A DNA stretch of 64,000 bases from Doryteuthis pealeii (GCA_023376005.1 CM042139.1:133854415-133918414), one strand, 5' to 3'; shown: positions 1-9,718, numbered from the stretch's first letter. The notes: generated by a model not told the origin, from the sequence alone. Made by a program: numbers and translations.

Positions 1-382
1 AAACAAACAAAGAATGTGGGTGGCCAGCTAGTGTAACGGTTAGAGACTTCGCCTGTCAGTTTGATAGTCGAGGTTTCGAGTCACACATGGAGCAGTCTCC
101 CATGTCTATAACCTTGCTGATGAGACCTAATAGGTCAAAATATACATTCAGGGATTGACATTTTCTCAATTTGTTTAGCCTTACATTTGAACATATATGC
201 CCGCCTAAAATTCATTAATTATTAACTAATTAATTTTCAAAATTAGGTATGACTTCAATTAAGCACATATCCTCCAAAAATTGTTGGCTTAAAGCCATAT
301 AAAAATAAACACATTTGTTTGTTTACTTACCCTCATACTGTCGTGTAGCAAGTCAATAAAAAGTGGAATATAAATAAGTTTC
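1..382 (+). mobile_element. tRNA-headed, hammerhead-bearing repeat, unit 1 (SINE/retrozyme-like)
   Basis: First of two directly repeated units; the shared word GAATGTGGG lies at 12 and 395, so the period is 383 bp. The head (about 21-85) reads like a tRNA-type Pol III promoter: a box A-like TAGTGTAACGGTTAGA and a box B-like TTTCGAGTC with one mismatch to GWTCRANNC. Downstream is a hammerhead-like fold (103-160), then a shared stretch ending in GCCCGCC at about 206, then an AT-rich tail. No ORF. It could be a SINE or an animal retrozyme. The left border may lie outside the window. Confidence 0.65.
103..160 (+). ncRNA. hammerhead ribozyme-like fold, unit 1 (core G12 lost)
   Basis: Stem I outer helix TGTC (103-106) pairs with GACA (157-160). 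The inner helix CCTTG (112-116) pairs with CAGGG (149-153, one G-U), with an internal loop between. CTGATGA is at 117-123. Stem II is 124-136, five pairs with an AAT loop. The following box is AAAA (137-140) instead of GAAA, so the general-base G12 is replaced by A and this copy is predicted inactive. Confidence 0.6.
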
Positions 383-600
383 AAAACAAACGAAGAATGT
401 GGGAATGGCCAGCTAGTGTAATGGTTAGAGACTTCAGCTGTCAGTTTGACAATCGAGGTTTTGAGTCACACGCGGAGCAGTCTCCCATGTCTATAACCTT
501 GCTGATGAGACCTAATAGGTCGAAATGTACATTCAGAGATTGACATTTTCTCTATTTGTTTAGCCTTACATTTGAACATATATGCCCGCCTAAAATTCTA
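383..600 (+). mobile_element. tRNA-headed, hammerhead-bearing repeat, unit 2 (partial)
   Basis: Second tandem copy of the preceding unit, about 90% identical by eye across head and ribozyme. It ends after GCCCGCC (about 592), where it diverges into unrelated AT-rich DNA, so the pair is one full period plus a partial one. Box A-like TAGTGTAATGGTTAGA and the degenerate box B-like TTTTGAGTC are present. A noisy reverse-complement image of both units lies at about 27270-27818 in the folded copy. Confidence 0.65.
488..545 (+). ncRNA. candidate type I hammerhead self-cleaving ribozyme, unit 2
   Basis: Complete conserved core: CTGATGA (502-508), stem II hairpin GACCTAATAGGTC (509-521), GAAA (522-525). 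Stem III is minimal, ATG/CAT with a TA loop (525-532), placing the scissile U at 533. Stem I inner helix is CCTTG (497-501) with CAGAG (534-538), which carries one A-C mismatch. The outer helix TGTC (488-491) pairs with GACA (542-545), leaving an internal loop of the kind that docks on loop II in natural hammerheads. Very short stem III helices are known in other animal hammerheads, where dimers work better. Activity is inference. Confidence 0.7.
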
Positions 601-669
601 CACTAATATTACTCTACTAATAATACTATGAAAAAACATGGTCCACTACTAAGTGAGCTAGTGATAACC

Positions 670-674
<5 letters not shown>

Positions 675-713
<39 letters not shown>
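675..713. repeat. (TA)n microsatellite
   Basis: Pure TA dinucleotide run. Similar TA tracts occur at about 2173-2217, 2437-2462, 2705-2741, 3941-3980, 5446-5474, 5724-5760, 5814-5847, 23847-23881, 31032-31066, 31120-31153, 39590-39617, 39865-39897, 41936-41974 and 55429-55457. Many abut SINE tails or sit at the centre of hairpin MITEs. Confidence 0.9.
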
Positions 714-719
<6 letters not shown>

Positions 720-1016
720 CATGTTATAAATAGATTTTTGCATGAATTAGACTTTTGACAAGTGAATGTCAATTTTTTTTCCCAGAAAAATAGCTGCAAA
801 CAACTGTCTTTTTCTTATGACCCTGAGAATTGGGATACACACTTGTTTATATAAATGGTTCATTAATTTTAATGGTATATCAACCTGTATAGGTTTATTT
901 TATGCCTAGTGCTTAGAGAATCATGTTCCCATTTACATTTTTTGTGTAGTTGTTTCATAAGTTATTTTTCTATTTTTTTCCACACGTGCCATTCAAATAT
1001 GAATAATTTTTAAACA

Positions 1017-1165
1017 GATCTATCTGATCCATAGATGGGACCCTAATAGGTACTACCACTCCAGTGAGAGTGGACCTTGGAGTAATGGATATGAAGAGGT
1101 ACTCCATACTCTCCCAGATTTCCAAAACTTGAGCCTCACCATCAGATGCAGTATAGTGTCATACT
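1017..1165 (+). repeat. interspersed repeat module R1
   Basis: Contains the recurrent words CCATAGATGGGACCCTAA and AGGTACTACCACTCC. The same module recurs at about 10757-11205 (minus, split by a hAT MITE), 46157-46300, 47017-47170, 51935-52085 (minus), 60985-61115 and 63520-63600. Non-coding. The family is not recognised; it may be the 3' part of a retroelement. Confidence 0.6.
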
Positions 1166-1239
1166 CAATATACACACCTATTTAGATTAAAGTATTCAAT
1201 TTTAGGTATTTACCTAACCCATTCACTATGTGTAGGATG

Positions 1240-1345
1240 TGACACAAAGTGGCAAGTATGGGGTATTCAGCAAGGGTCAAACTTGCTATTCAGTAGTAAT
1301 GGATCTGTGAGACTAGCTTGCTAACCATTACACCAAAATGGGACG
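1240..1345 (-). mobile_element. tRNA-derived SINE, 'TAATGGTTAGCAAGC' family
   Basis: On the minus strand it reads box A-like TGGTGTAATGGTTAGCAAGC and a degenerate box B followed by a short body. Members of the same family lie at 12394-12500, 12541-12670, 37716-37830, 37868-37990, 41395-41480, 50348-50520 and 60230-60310. Best copies carry an exact box B, for example GTTCGATTC at about 41452. Confidence 0.6.
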
Positions 1346-1584
1346 CCCTTTCACCATCAGGTTGTGCTGGTTGTTTTGTTTTATGGCATATCAACCTTTT
1401 GGGCCATTTAATGCTGAATAAAGTCATTTTTATAAACAAAGGACTTAGGTTGCTTACAGTACCTACTGTTGCTTTAGTGGTCACTCATTTAAGCACTGGA
1501 CAGACTCATTGCTGCTTAACTTTTGTGATCTAGTGGGAACCAGTGCTTTAATTGTGACTTGACCATAATAGATCATGCTAGGAG

Positions 1585-1720
1585 CATGGATCTCTCTCTC
1601 TCTCTCTCTGTCCCTATGTCATTTCCACTGGGAGGTCCTCCACTCAGAATCCGCACAGAGCTGACTGACACAGGTTTTGCTGGTTGGCCTATACCAGTGT
1701 GTCCATGTGTAGATGTCCAT
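1585..1720 (-). mobile_element. LINE ORF2 C-terminal fragment
   Basis: The minus strand encodes a decayed piece of the tail that follows the reverse transcriptase in the LINE copies at 58660-59220, 61440-62110 and 62387-62740. The shared core is about GRPARTYIHQLCADSG in consensus. Too short to classify alone; identified by match to those copies. Confidence 0.5.
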
Positions 1721-1963
1721 AGGAAAAAAAGGATTCAATTTTAAGCTCAAGTTCTGTTTTAATCTCAAATGAATTTTATGTAGATTAGAAAAATGACTAT
1801 TCATGTCAAATTCAAGAAATTGCATTGTACTCAAACATTTTTAAAATTTCATCAGCCATTTTGTGTGGGAAAATATTGAAAGTCAAAGCAAACTCAATTT
1901 GTTTGATGACAAACATTAATAATAGAATAACAATACAGAATAGAAAAACAAAGATAAACTTAC

Positions 1964-2135
1964 CGACCATAACACTGGCCTTTTGATTTAAAATGAATAA
2001 TAGGCATGTCCCAACTGAGACAAAATTCCATTTGTTTAGCGCCAGAACCTGCTGGCACATGACATTTACAACAGACAGCAGCAGCACATTCCTCATTCTT
2101 TACAGTTTCCTTACTTTTCGTCTCAATACTAGCAT
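1964..2135 (-). CDS. GBA2: GBA2-like glucosylceramidase, exon 6 of those seen
   Basis: This 172-bp internal exon on the minus strand is bounded by an acceptor (polypyrimidine then CAG, next to 2135) and a donor GTAAGT (1963 down). It enters in phase 1, forming Asp across the junction with the exon at 2975-2876, and leaves two bases over. It encodes about 57 residues ending in LSWDMPIIHFKSKGQCYG, which matches the 'AWDMP' strand of the GBA2_N domain of non-lysosomal glucosylceramidases. GBA2 cleaves glucosylceramide on the cytosolic side of ER and Golgi membranes. The stretch before it, with AAAVCCKCHVPAGSGAK, is unusually cysteine-rich. The next exon and the whole catalytic domain lie left of base 1. 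A noisy duplicate is at 25724-25895 (plus). Confidence 0.9.
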
Positions 2136-2169
2136 CTGAAAAAGAAAAGAAAAAAAAAAGGAATAAATA

Positions 2170-2221
<52 letters not shown>

Positions 2222-2282
2222 TCTGAGTAGTATTATTTCAGTAATTTATCAAAGAATGCTCAATACTTCATAAAAAGTAGAG

Positions 2283-2423
2283 CTTTAATAATAATAATAA
2301 TAGTGAAAAAATTATGGGTCTACCGTGGTTTTGATCATTGTGATCTCTTTGGGGCCCTACATTAGTCCAGTATAATGTAGGGTCCTGAAGAGATCATGTG
2401 GTAAACATCATTTTTCACAATTA

Positions 2424-2437
<14 letters not shown>
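2283..2437. mobile_element. hairpin MITE (inverted repeat about 70 bp per arm)
   Basis: A near-perfect inverted repeat. GATCTCTTTGGGGCCCTACA on the left is mirrored by TGTAGGGTCCTGAAGAGATC on the right around a centre near 2366, and the outer arms run from AATAATAATAGTGAAAAA to its complement. It has no coding capacity. The family is unknown. A noisy copy lies at about 25430-25575. Confidence 0.65.
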
Positions 2438-2465
<28 letters not shown>

Positions 2466-2702
2466 ATGTGTGGGTTCTATGTATGCTTCTTATATAAATT
2501 TGAGGAAAATGACATGGCCTATATATTTAACTAATGTTAATAACTAAAAGAAGTGTTGAAAAAAATATAATGTACTGATAATTAAAGGCCGTTGGAAATA
2601 AAGCATCAAAAAAAAAAAAAAAAAAAAAAATGATTCACTATATTTCATGAAATCCTACTGGCAATAAAAGATATATAAATACATAGGCCATGCCATTTTC
2701 AT

Positions 2703-2744
<42 letters not shown>

Positions 2745-2875
2745 TGAGAGTGAGAGAGAGAAAGGGAAAATGAATTCTAGGATTTGAAAAAATAAGGCAC
2801 ATTATATGGCTTTTCAGTTCTTTTCTATAGGAGGTGAATATATATTCATAGCATATTTTTTTAATGTTTACTAAC

Positions 2876-2975
2876 CACTTTTAGTTAATTCACCATCTTC
2901 TGATAAGTCATTCCATAATTTGTCTCCAGAACCTTTTGGATCAAAAAATACACTGTGACTCACAGAGACATCAGC
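2876..2975 (-). CDS. GBA2: GBA2-like glucosylceramidase, exon 5
   Basis: A 100-bp exon with acceptor CAG next to 2975 and donor GTTAGT after 2876. It starts in phase 0 after the His-Lys end of the exon at 32583-32338 (or its duplicate at 7274-7029) and ends one base into the next codon. It encodes 33 residues, ADVSVSHSVFFDPKGSG onward, ending near DGELTKS. This fits the family's 'FDP...G...W.DL..DGEL' segment of GBA2_N. The frame is clean. A noisy duplicate is at 24879-24979 on the plus strand. Confidence 0.9.
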
Positions 2976-3934
2976 CTGAAAAATAGAAGACACGGAGTTA
3001 CAATTGAGAGAAAAAAATGTTTCTATAACAGAAACATTTAATATTATTGAACAAATCAAAATCAGGATCATCATTCAATAAACAAGATAATTTGAAATCA
3101 GAAGCAAAATAACTCAGGTAAACTCATCCTATACATAAAGATATATATTTGATGATTGTTTCCAATATCAACCATCATCAGGGCATGTTGTTTATGATAA
3201 CCAAATAAATTTGTCACAATTTCCTTTCATCTCACTTGAAAACAACATTTTGAAGGAGCTTCATGACATTGCTCTTAAATAGTGCCCTCATGATGATTAA
3301 TATATTCAATATATATAACAACTGAAATGTTTGAACATAGACAGAACTACTTATCCATGCATAAATGAACACATTCTCTGAATATTTGTTTTTCATTTCT
3401 ATACTTACATACAGTCAGATTTATTTCTATTTTCCATATATATATATATATATGTTAAGGTACCTTGTACATGGAGTCAACGGTGTCTGGTTACTGACAG
3501 TTTCTTGACCAAGTGGTCTGAAGATCACAAATACAAGCCAGTAGCGTAGAATAAAACCTAAAATGAATAAATTGTTTTCTCACCTCCTCATGTCAGTCTC
3601 ATGACTACAATCTTCATATGAAAACAAATTATTTATCCTGCTCACTTGCCAGTATTTGAGCACTTTTCTGATTAAAGAGAAAATGTTTTTATAACAGTTT
3701 GTTTATTTCCCAATTAAAGACTCCAAATAATCAACCATTTATTTGTTTGATTATTATTTATCTTTTTTCTTTTTTTTTTTTGTTAAATCAAAATTTTAAC
3801 CTCCGAAATGCAGTTTAAATATCCTCTAAAAATATTCCAACAACCAGCAAAAAAAGCTTTATTAAAAAAGAAAAAGGCATGTTTCAGGTGAAAATTGTAT
3901 TTTTTTCCAAATACATGAAACACAAGGACCTGAA

Positions 3935-3983
<49 letters not shown>

Positions 3984-4520
3984 AAAAATTTGTGTGTATA
4001 TATATATGTGTGTGTGTGTATCTTTGCAGCAGTAACTCAGTGAAAATGGCACATCATAGTAAGAATTTTATTAGAGCAATACATTTAAAATGCTTTGAGA
4101 GAATAAAATAATTTCCAGTACAATTTGCAAGTGAATGACAAGTTTGTGCGTGTGTGTGTTTCTGCTGAATGTTATTTTTTTCTAATCATCCATATTTACA
4201 CTATTCTTAGAGATAACTATAAAATGATCAATAAAATCCTTCATTCTTCCCTAAATAGAAGCATCAATATCATTATGGACAGCTCATACAAAGAGAATCC
4301 AATGGATTAATAGGTTGTCTAGTATTATAATAAACTTTTAGTATAACTGGATTCTTTGATATATTTATTAGTTGAAATCAAATTTTAGACAAATTTGATG
4401 CCAGAATAAAATCATGATTAAAGTAATTTCAGAAACTTAGTAATAAAAACAGATTCACTAAGATGAGAGGGAAAGAGAAGAAGGTTTAAGATAGAGTGAT
4501 ACAAATGAAACAAGTTTATA
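2976..4520. other. intron sequence, no gene seen
   Basis: AT-rich intron between exons 5 and 4. It holds TA tracts near 3437 and 3941-3980 with a TG-rich extension, plus an A/T-rich stretch. No ORF or recognisable repeat beyond low-complexity DNA. A noisy inverse copy is at about 23330-24878. Confidence 0.6.
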
Positions 4521-4921
4521 GGCACAGCCAAAGCCGGGTTTATAGGGCAATTACCCCAGCCCCCTACCAGTGGGGCACACAGATGTCTTTTATAAAACCT
4601 GTAATAATTATAAAATTAGTTTTATTATTGAAAAAATTTGGTGATTTGATGCAAATTGGAAAAAAATTATATCCCTTTGTCATTTAATACAAAATGAAAA
4701 ATGTAGTAAAAGTTATTCATACAGTCAATATATTTGAGAAAAATAAAATCAAACATTTTCTTCAGAACCTAACTTATATATTTTTTCTTTTAATAAATTC
4801 CTTTTACTTCAATTTTTTATTTATTTCTTATGCACCATTTTTAATTTCTATGTTGAGGCAAGTTGACGGGCCTCTTAACCAGAAGTGTCCTGGGCCCCTC
4901 AACATCTAAATCTGACTCTGG
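4521..4921. mobile_element. possible hAT-like non-autonomous element
   Basis: The ends resemble each other as inverted repeats: CAGCCAAAGCCGGGTTTATA at the left, and the right end read in reverse as CAGAGTCAGATTTAGATG. The internal GC-richer border words (ACCCCAGCCCCCTACC, GGGCCCCTCAAC) are typical of 'CAG-GCC' hAT ends. I could not find a convincing 8-bp target duplication, so this is tentative. Confidence 0.35.
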
Positions 4922-5435
4922 ACATAGTAGAAATTATTTCCAAGAAATAGCAAGACTGAAAAATAAGGAATCAGCAGATAAGACCAAGTGCTTGATAACA
5001 AGTTCATTCAAGTTAGGTTTCCTCTTCCTCATAAAAAAAGAAAGTTAATCCCTGAAATAGTTGTGATAAGAAAACATTCCAAGACATTCCAAAGAATTCA
5101 AGAATCCCAAATCTAGCACCGATCTACAAAAAGACAATAGACAATTGGCGAAAAAAAAAATCTTCTTAATCTTTAGTTTAACAGTGTGTACTTTTCAAGT
5201 TAAACATTAAAAATCTAAGGAAAGATTATTTTCCTTTTATCTTACTTAGACAGATTTTCCAAGTACAGGAACTTCCAAGTTATCATAAGTGTGGTATTCC
5301 TAAAGCTTAAAAGTAGATTACTTGATAGGCATGAGGATTAACCCATTTCAACCTAAAATATCTTAATGCATTCATTTTCAGAACTGATTTCTTCATTTAT
5401 TTCCCATGATCCAAATAAAAATATTGGCACATAGA

Positions 5436-5474
<39 letters not shown>

Positions 5475-5478
5475 AAGT

Positions 5479-5720
5479 TGTTGGTGGAGTGGCCTATTGT
5501 CAGTATCAGCTGGATAGCAAGGGTGTCTATCCCCTTTTTGCTAGCGCTAGGCCAGGGAGATTGTGTTTTGCTGAGGTGGAATGACACACCTACCGTCAGA
5601 TCCCCACTTTAGTGCACAGATCAGATTACCCAATCTGGGTTACTCATGTGCTTAGCTAGCATCAAACCAAGAACCTTGCGATTCCTGGCTGGGTGCTCTA
5701 CCAACTGAGCTAAACCAGCC

Positions 5721-5722
<2 letters not shown>
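5479..5722 (-). mobile_element. tRNA-derived SINE, 'TTAGCTCAG' family, copy A
   Basis: The minus strand begins GGGGCTGGTTTAGCTCAG, with box A TAGCTCAGTTGG matching the consensus and box B-like GTTTGATGC one step from GWTCRANNC. About 170 bp of tRNA-unrelated body follow, containing the family word CTAGCGCTAGC. Both flanks are (TA)n. Other members are at 22094-22338 (+), 28852-29093 (+), 30784-31029 (-), 39621-39863 (-) and 63715-63922 (-). It resembles the tRNA-derived octopus retroposons known from the literature, though exact family membership was not tested. Not a functional tRNA: the fold and 3' half are lost. Confidence 0.8.
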
Positions 5723-5758
<36 letters not shown>

Positions 5759-5762
<4 letters not shown>

Positions 5763-5811
5763 AGTAAATGTTTGAGACCCTGGGAAAAACAAACTTGATT
5801 GAACAGTGAAC

Positions 5812-5853
<42 letters not shown>

Positions 5854-5904
5854 ATGTTCAATCAAGTTTGTTTATCCCAGGGTCTCTCAAACATTTTACT
5901 TGAT
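5759..5904. mobile_element. hairpin MITE with (TA)n centre, copy A
   Basis: Arms of about 50 bp (ATCAAGTAAATGTTTGAGAC and its inverse ending at 5904) flank a TA microsatellite loop. Internal words CCCTGGG and CAAACTTGATTGAAC are mirrored. It abuts the SINE across a TA tract. Copies lie at about 21895-22045, 28665-28815 and 31073-31209. Confidence 0.7.
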
Positions 5905-6485
5905 GCATTCATTGAAACGATATTTAATTTCCACCAAATAAATTAATTTTATATTAAATTACAAAACAACTAATTTACAAGTGTTTACTACAATTTACAT
6001 GAGAAAAGAATCAGTAAACTATAAATGCAAACGCACCTTTGATTCTTGGAATTATCTTTTAATGGTGGGCCGTGAGGAGACTGTGAATTTTAGGTTGCAG
6101 GTTTAATGATGTCTGAGCCAGTTCATTTGTTCATTTAAATTACCTGTATGTTTTGAATGGGTTGTATGTGAATGACACATCATTAATAGCAATCACACTC
6201 AATCAGGTATTCTGATAAGAGTAAAATATCTGGTAATTAGTCTAAGTAAAGGGATTTATAAATGCAAACTAGTATCCCTATGTATCTCTTTACTTTTATT
6301 CACCAAAATTCTATTCATCCCCACGGATTTATATTTACCAATTTGAGAACTCCTACTTTAACCCTTCAAAAAAATTAAGAAAAATAAAAGAAGAAAAACA
6401 AAATGGTTATTCTATTCTTGGTTGGGTTGAGAACTTTTCAGCACATTTATACTTTTCTCAGTAGTTGGTTTAGTTATTTGAATAT
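5905..6485. other. intron, no gene seen
   Basis: AT-rich intron of the GBA2-like gene without recognisable coding or repeat structure, apart from being duplicated in the folded copies. Confidence 0.5.
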
Positions 6486-6835
6486 TTTGTTTAATGGCAT
6501 ATCAACACTGATGGGCTATTTAATACCAAATCTTGTTTTACATATATATGGTTTTTAAGCAAATACTTTGTAGGTAAATATTCTAGTTTGGTTTTGTAAA
6601 TTTCTAGAAATAATTTTTATTAACTTCCTGTGTATTAATAAACTGGTGGTTAACCCTCAGCCACCACCTTCTAGCACCTAAATGATAAAAAGGGTTGGGT
6701 ATTTGCCATAAGTGCAATTTGAAGAATACAGTTGGGACAATCATATAGGTGCTAAGGCTTGACCCAACCAGCCAATTAATCAGACGGGACTTCTTTGACT
6801 GTCTAGCCCAAGTAAGAGCTAAAGTGGAGTGTTGC
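6486..6835 (+). repeat. composite repeat: modules R2 and R3
   Basis: R2 is the word TTTAATGGCATATCAACA followed by a mirror of 'ggctatttaatacc' (6490-6535). R3 (6650-6832) starts at CCCTCAGCCACCACCTTCTA and contains ATGATAAAAAGGGTTGGG and GGGACAATCATATAGGTG. The same R2-R3 order occurs at 8190-8475, and R2-R1-R3 at 46030-46455. R3 alone is at 56531-56681. Unclassified, non-coding. Confidence 0.6.
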
Positions 6836-7028
6836 ATGTCACAGGACCATTTAGTAACTGGGTCACAGACTGCTCAACCACAACAATCCTTGGCATAATA
6901 GAATTAAAGAAACATGAATAATGCCTCTTTGTAATATAACAAAATCTTTTTGTAACCCTGTCATTGAAAAAAAAAAATACATGTATAAAACTCCCTGCCT
7001 GTGGCAGAGGGGTTAAGTAAATACATAC

Positions 7029-7274
7029 CTTGTGTTGTGCAGAAATTCCATAAACACATGCCATATTCTGAATTGTTTGGTGGATTGTCACCCCAGAGAC
7101 GTCTTCAGCAGCAGGATCCTTAGATTCATAGAAAAACTGGTTCCAGCAACCACCTTGTGAATCCTCTTTTACACCCCGACCATTCTTGAATGTAAACATT
7201 ATACTAACATCAATATCCTCTTCACCAAGATTCTCCACACTCCACACAAAAACAGCACAAGGGAAGCTGGTATC
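7029..7274 (-). CDS. GBA2: GBA2-like glucosylceramidase, exon 4 (copy A)
   Basis: A 246-bp exon (82 codons, phase 0-0) with acceptor TTTCAG next to 7274 and donor GTATGT after 7029. It begins DTSFPCAVFVWSVENLGEED and runs through DVSIMFTFKNG, GGCWNQFFYESKD and VSGVTIHQ to HK. This is the best-conserved GBA2_N block in the window: 'P..VFVW.VEN.G.E.LDVSIMF..KNG' is diagnostic for GH116 glucosylceramidases. It is identical in protein to 32583-32338, so one of the two is an assembly duplicate; a third noisy copy is at 20541-20776. Confidence 0.9.
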
Positions 7275-7612
7275 CTGAAACAAACAATAACAGAACCTGA
7301 AATATTTCTTCAGTATTCAATATGAACAAACAAGAATCACAGTTAAGAGAAAACAAAAAATTTCTTGGACCTGGGAGTAATGGCAATGAAGGGGTACACC
7401 AGAACTCCAGGGAATACAGTCAGTGTATTCTAAGCCCTGCTGACAGGGTGTTTTTTTGTTGTTTAGACCAAGATCCACTCTAATCCATGGAAATGAATGA
7501 GGCATTACTTTCAGAGCACCCCTCATAATAACATAATACATTACATTATTATAATATGCAGTCAACAATATTTTTCTGAATTTTTGAGATGAGGCTTGAT
7601 AATTTGTATCAT

Positions 7613-8105
7613 TTGTATTATTTGGACTATTGTTCTCATCTTTATTGTTATCTACACAACATTTCAGTTGATATGCCCTCTGGCCTTTTTTCAGGTATTT
7701 CTTGTTGGACTCAGGAACTTTCTCTGAACTTGGGAATCTTCTTGTCAAACTCTGGAGCCTTCATCCCATTATTGGAAGCCTTCACGGAACTTCTAACTGA
7801 ACCCTTTATTCAATTCACCAGGGATAGACTGTTCTCATTCCATTAGTTTTAAGTGACACTCATCCCGGGCTGCAGGTTCAATCCTTGACAAGAGTGACAG
7901 TAACATAGAACACTTGTACCCAGTCATGGTTAATGGAATGAGAACAGTCTACCCCCATGGATTGAATAAAGGGTTCGGTTCAAAGTTCCATGAAAGCTCC
8001 TGATTCCGACAAGAAATACCTGAAGAAGGCGGGAGGTGCCTTCTTTTGGCTGTAACTTTGTGTAGATAACAATGAAGATGAGGACAATAGTCCGAATAAT
8101 GCAAC
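7613..8105. mobile_element. fold-back element with long inverted arms
   Basis: The left arm (7613-7835) and right arm (7935-8105) are imperfect inverted repeats. GGACTATTGTTCTCATC is mirrored by GATGAGGACAATAGTCC, TTCAGGTATTTCTTGT by ACAAGAAATACCTGAAG, and TAGACTGTTCTCATTCCAT by its inverse at 7935. The short ORFs across it are products of the symmetry. The terminal word is shared with the element at 44915-45285. Copy D is at about 32925-33415. Confidence 0.65.
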
Positions 8106-8189
8106 AATATTTTTGTCTTAATATTTTCCAATAAGCACAATCTTGCAGATATGAAGACATAACATGCAATTGGTTTCGTTATTTTGTTT

Positions 8190-8475
8190 AATGGCATATC
8201 AACCTTCATGGTCTATTTACTGCCAAATCTTGTTTTTTTTTTTTTTTTAAACTGGTAGAAATAATTTTCATTAATTTCATGTATATTTATAAACTGGTAG
8301 TTATCTCTCAGCCACCACCTTCTAGCAGTTATATAATAAAAAGGGTTGGGTATTTGCTATAAGAGCAATTTGAATAATATGGTCGAGACAATCATATAGG
8401 TGTTAGGGTTAGATATGACCAGCTAATAGATCCGATGGAGCCTCTTTGACTGCCTGTCTAGACCAAGTAAGGGCT
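8190..8475 (+). repeat. composite repeat: modules R2 and R3
   Basis: A second copy of the R2-R3 arrangement, with GGCATATCAACCTTCATGG, then a T-rich tract, then CAGCCACCACCTTCTAGC onward. The R3 part ends near the SINE-like word CCTGTCTAGACCAAGTA. Copy D is at about 33500-33790. Confidence 0.55.
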
Positions 8476-9177
8476 GAAGTCACAGGACTGCTTAGTACCG
8501 CTCAGGCACTATAATCCTGTCCTTAAGCATTACAAGTCGCCACTCATGGCCAAAGGTGGCTCCAGATGTGCTGTTAGCATATTCTACTGCATCAGTTGAC
8601 AAGGTGGATACAATTAGTGGTTTTGCTAGTAATTGATTAAGATATAAAATGAGTAAGCAGATTATGTGGTTACTGTGAAAGCTTAGTTTATTTGTCTTCT
8701 CAATTTAAGCTTAAAAATATTGATTAAAAATTAGTCTTCGATCAATCCTCTTTTTGTTTTCTCACTTTATTGATCTGTTTTGCTATTCCTGAACAGAATA
8801 AGCTAATTTGTAAATATGATTTGAAATTTTGATTTCAGTGTCTAAATGTGTTTGCCAAAAACAAAATCTTCTAAAAGTTTTAGAAGTTTAAACCTAATAG
8901 CTGGAAAGTGCAGAATGTGCTTAGTTATGTAATTTATTTAAAGAAAAAATAAGATCTGAAAACAAAATCATATCAACATTAAAGAAAATAAAATAAATGA
9001 AAAGATTAACAATTGCTTCATGAAATAATATCTTTTTTTTAACGGTATTATTATTCTATGGATATCATTGTTTTCTTTTCCTTTTCCTCTTATATTACCA
9101 TCACAATGCAGCTATTGTGTTAGTATAGCATTTATTCTAAGGCTCACCTTTTTGATCTCCATCTTTCTAACACACGT
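8476..9177. other. intron, no gene seen
   Basis: AT-rich intron with no coding signal. Part of the region is duplicated at 33790-34489 and, inverted and noisy, near 18660-19360. Confidence 0.5.
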
Positions 9178-9525
9178 GGGCATGCCTACAAAGTCAGAAA
9201 ACAGCACTGCTCACATGACTTTCGGAAACATTTTTTCACGCTCAGAAATGCAGAGACATGGAATAAACTGCCTGTGTCTGCTGTAGGCTGCCGAAGCACT
9301 GAATCTTTCAAAGCCTCCATGCTTCCTGTAGTCTGCCGACACTATACCTGATGCCACTCTCCACATACATATGCACACACGCACACACACATACATGCAT
9401 ATTACTACTGTAAACTGTTCATGTTCCTGACACAACATTATTCTGTGTACTTGACATGAGACTTTGATGAGTTGTGGTGCACCTGAGCACTGTACACAAT
9501 AAATTTCATCATCATCATCTAACAA
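9178..9525 (+). mobile_element. LINE 3' end (ORF2 C-terminus plus tail), copy A
   Basis: The plus strand encodes FFTLRNAETWNKLP-like residues followed by VVGCRSTESFKASMLPVV, the 'WN.LP...V...S..SFK..L' ending typical of ORF2 proteins of CR1/jockey-type LINEs. After the stop comes a 3' UTR with a CA-rich tract, and the element ends in AATAAATTTCATCATCATCA, a short tandem-repeat tail. It is 5'-truncated. The clade call is inference. Copies: 34490-34837 (+) and about 18290-18660 (-). Confidence 0.6.
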
Positions 9526-9687
9526 CAACAAATGAATCAAAATTTAGTTCAATTCTAATGGTTTATTAATCAACAAAAAAAATGACTAACAATATAAATA
9601 TCCTTCCTATATATAGAGTTAAGTTTGACAGACCTACCAATCTGATGGAGGGGAAATTGAGCATATCTAGTATCTTCTATTTGAGTC

Positions 9688-9718
<31 letters not shown>

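Noticed and set aside
5479..5722. Genuine tRNA genes at the TTAGCTCAGTTGG heads
   Set aside because: Only the promoter boxes are kept; no complete cloverleaf or acceptor stem, and each is followed by a shared SINE body.
7317..7846. Opposed 85- and 143-codon frames next to exon 4
   Set aside because: They cover intron sequence and the arms of a fold-back repeat; no domain, no splice support, and they recur as mirrored peptides (7930-8209).
9211..9540. 109-codon minus-strand frame (MIHLLLLDDDDEIYCV start)
   Set aside because: It is antisense to a LINE 3' end; the Asp run is the complement of the ATC tail.
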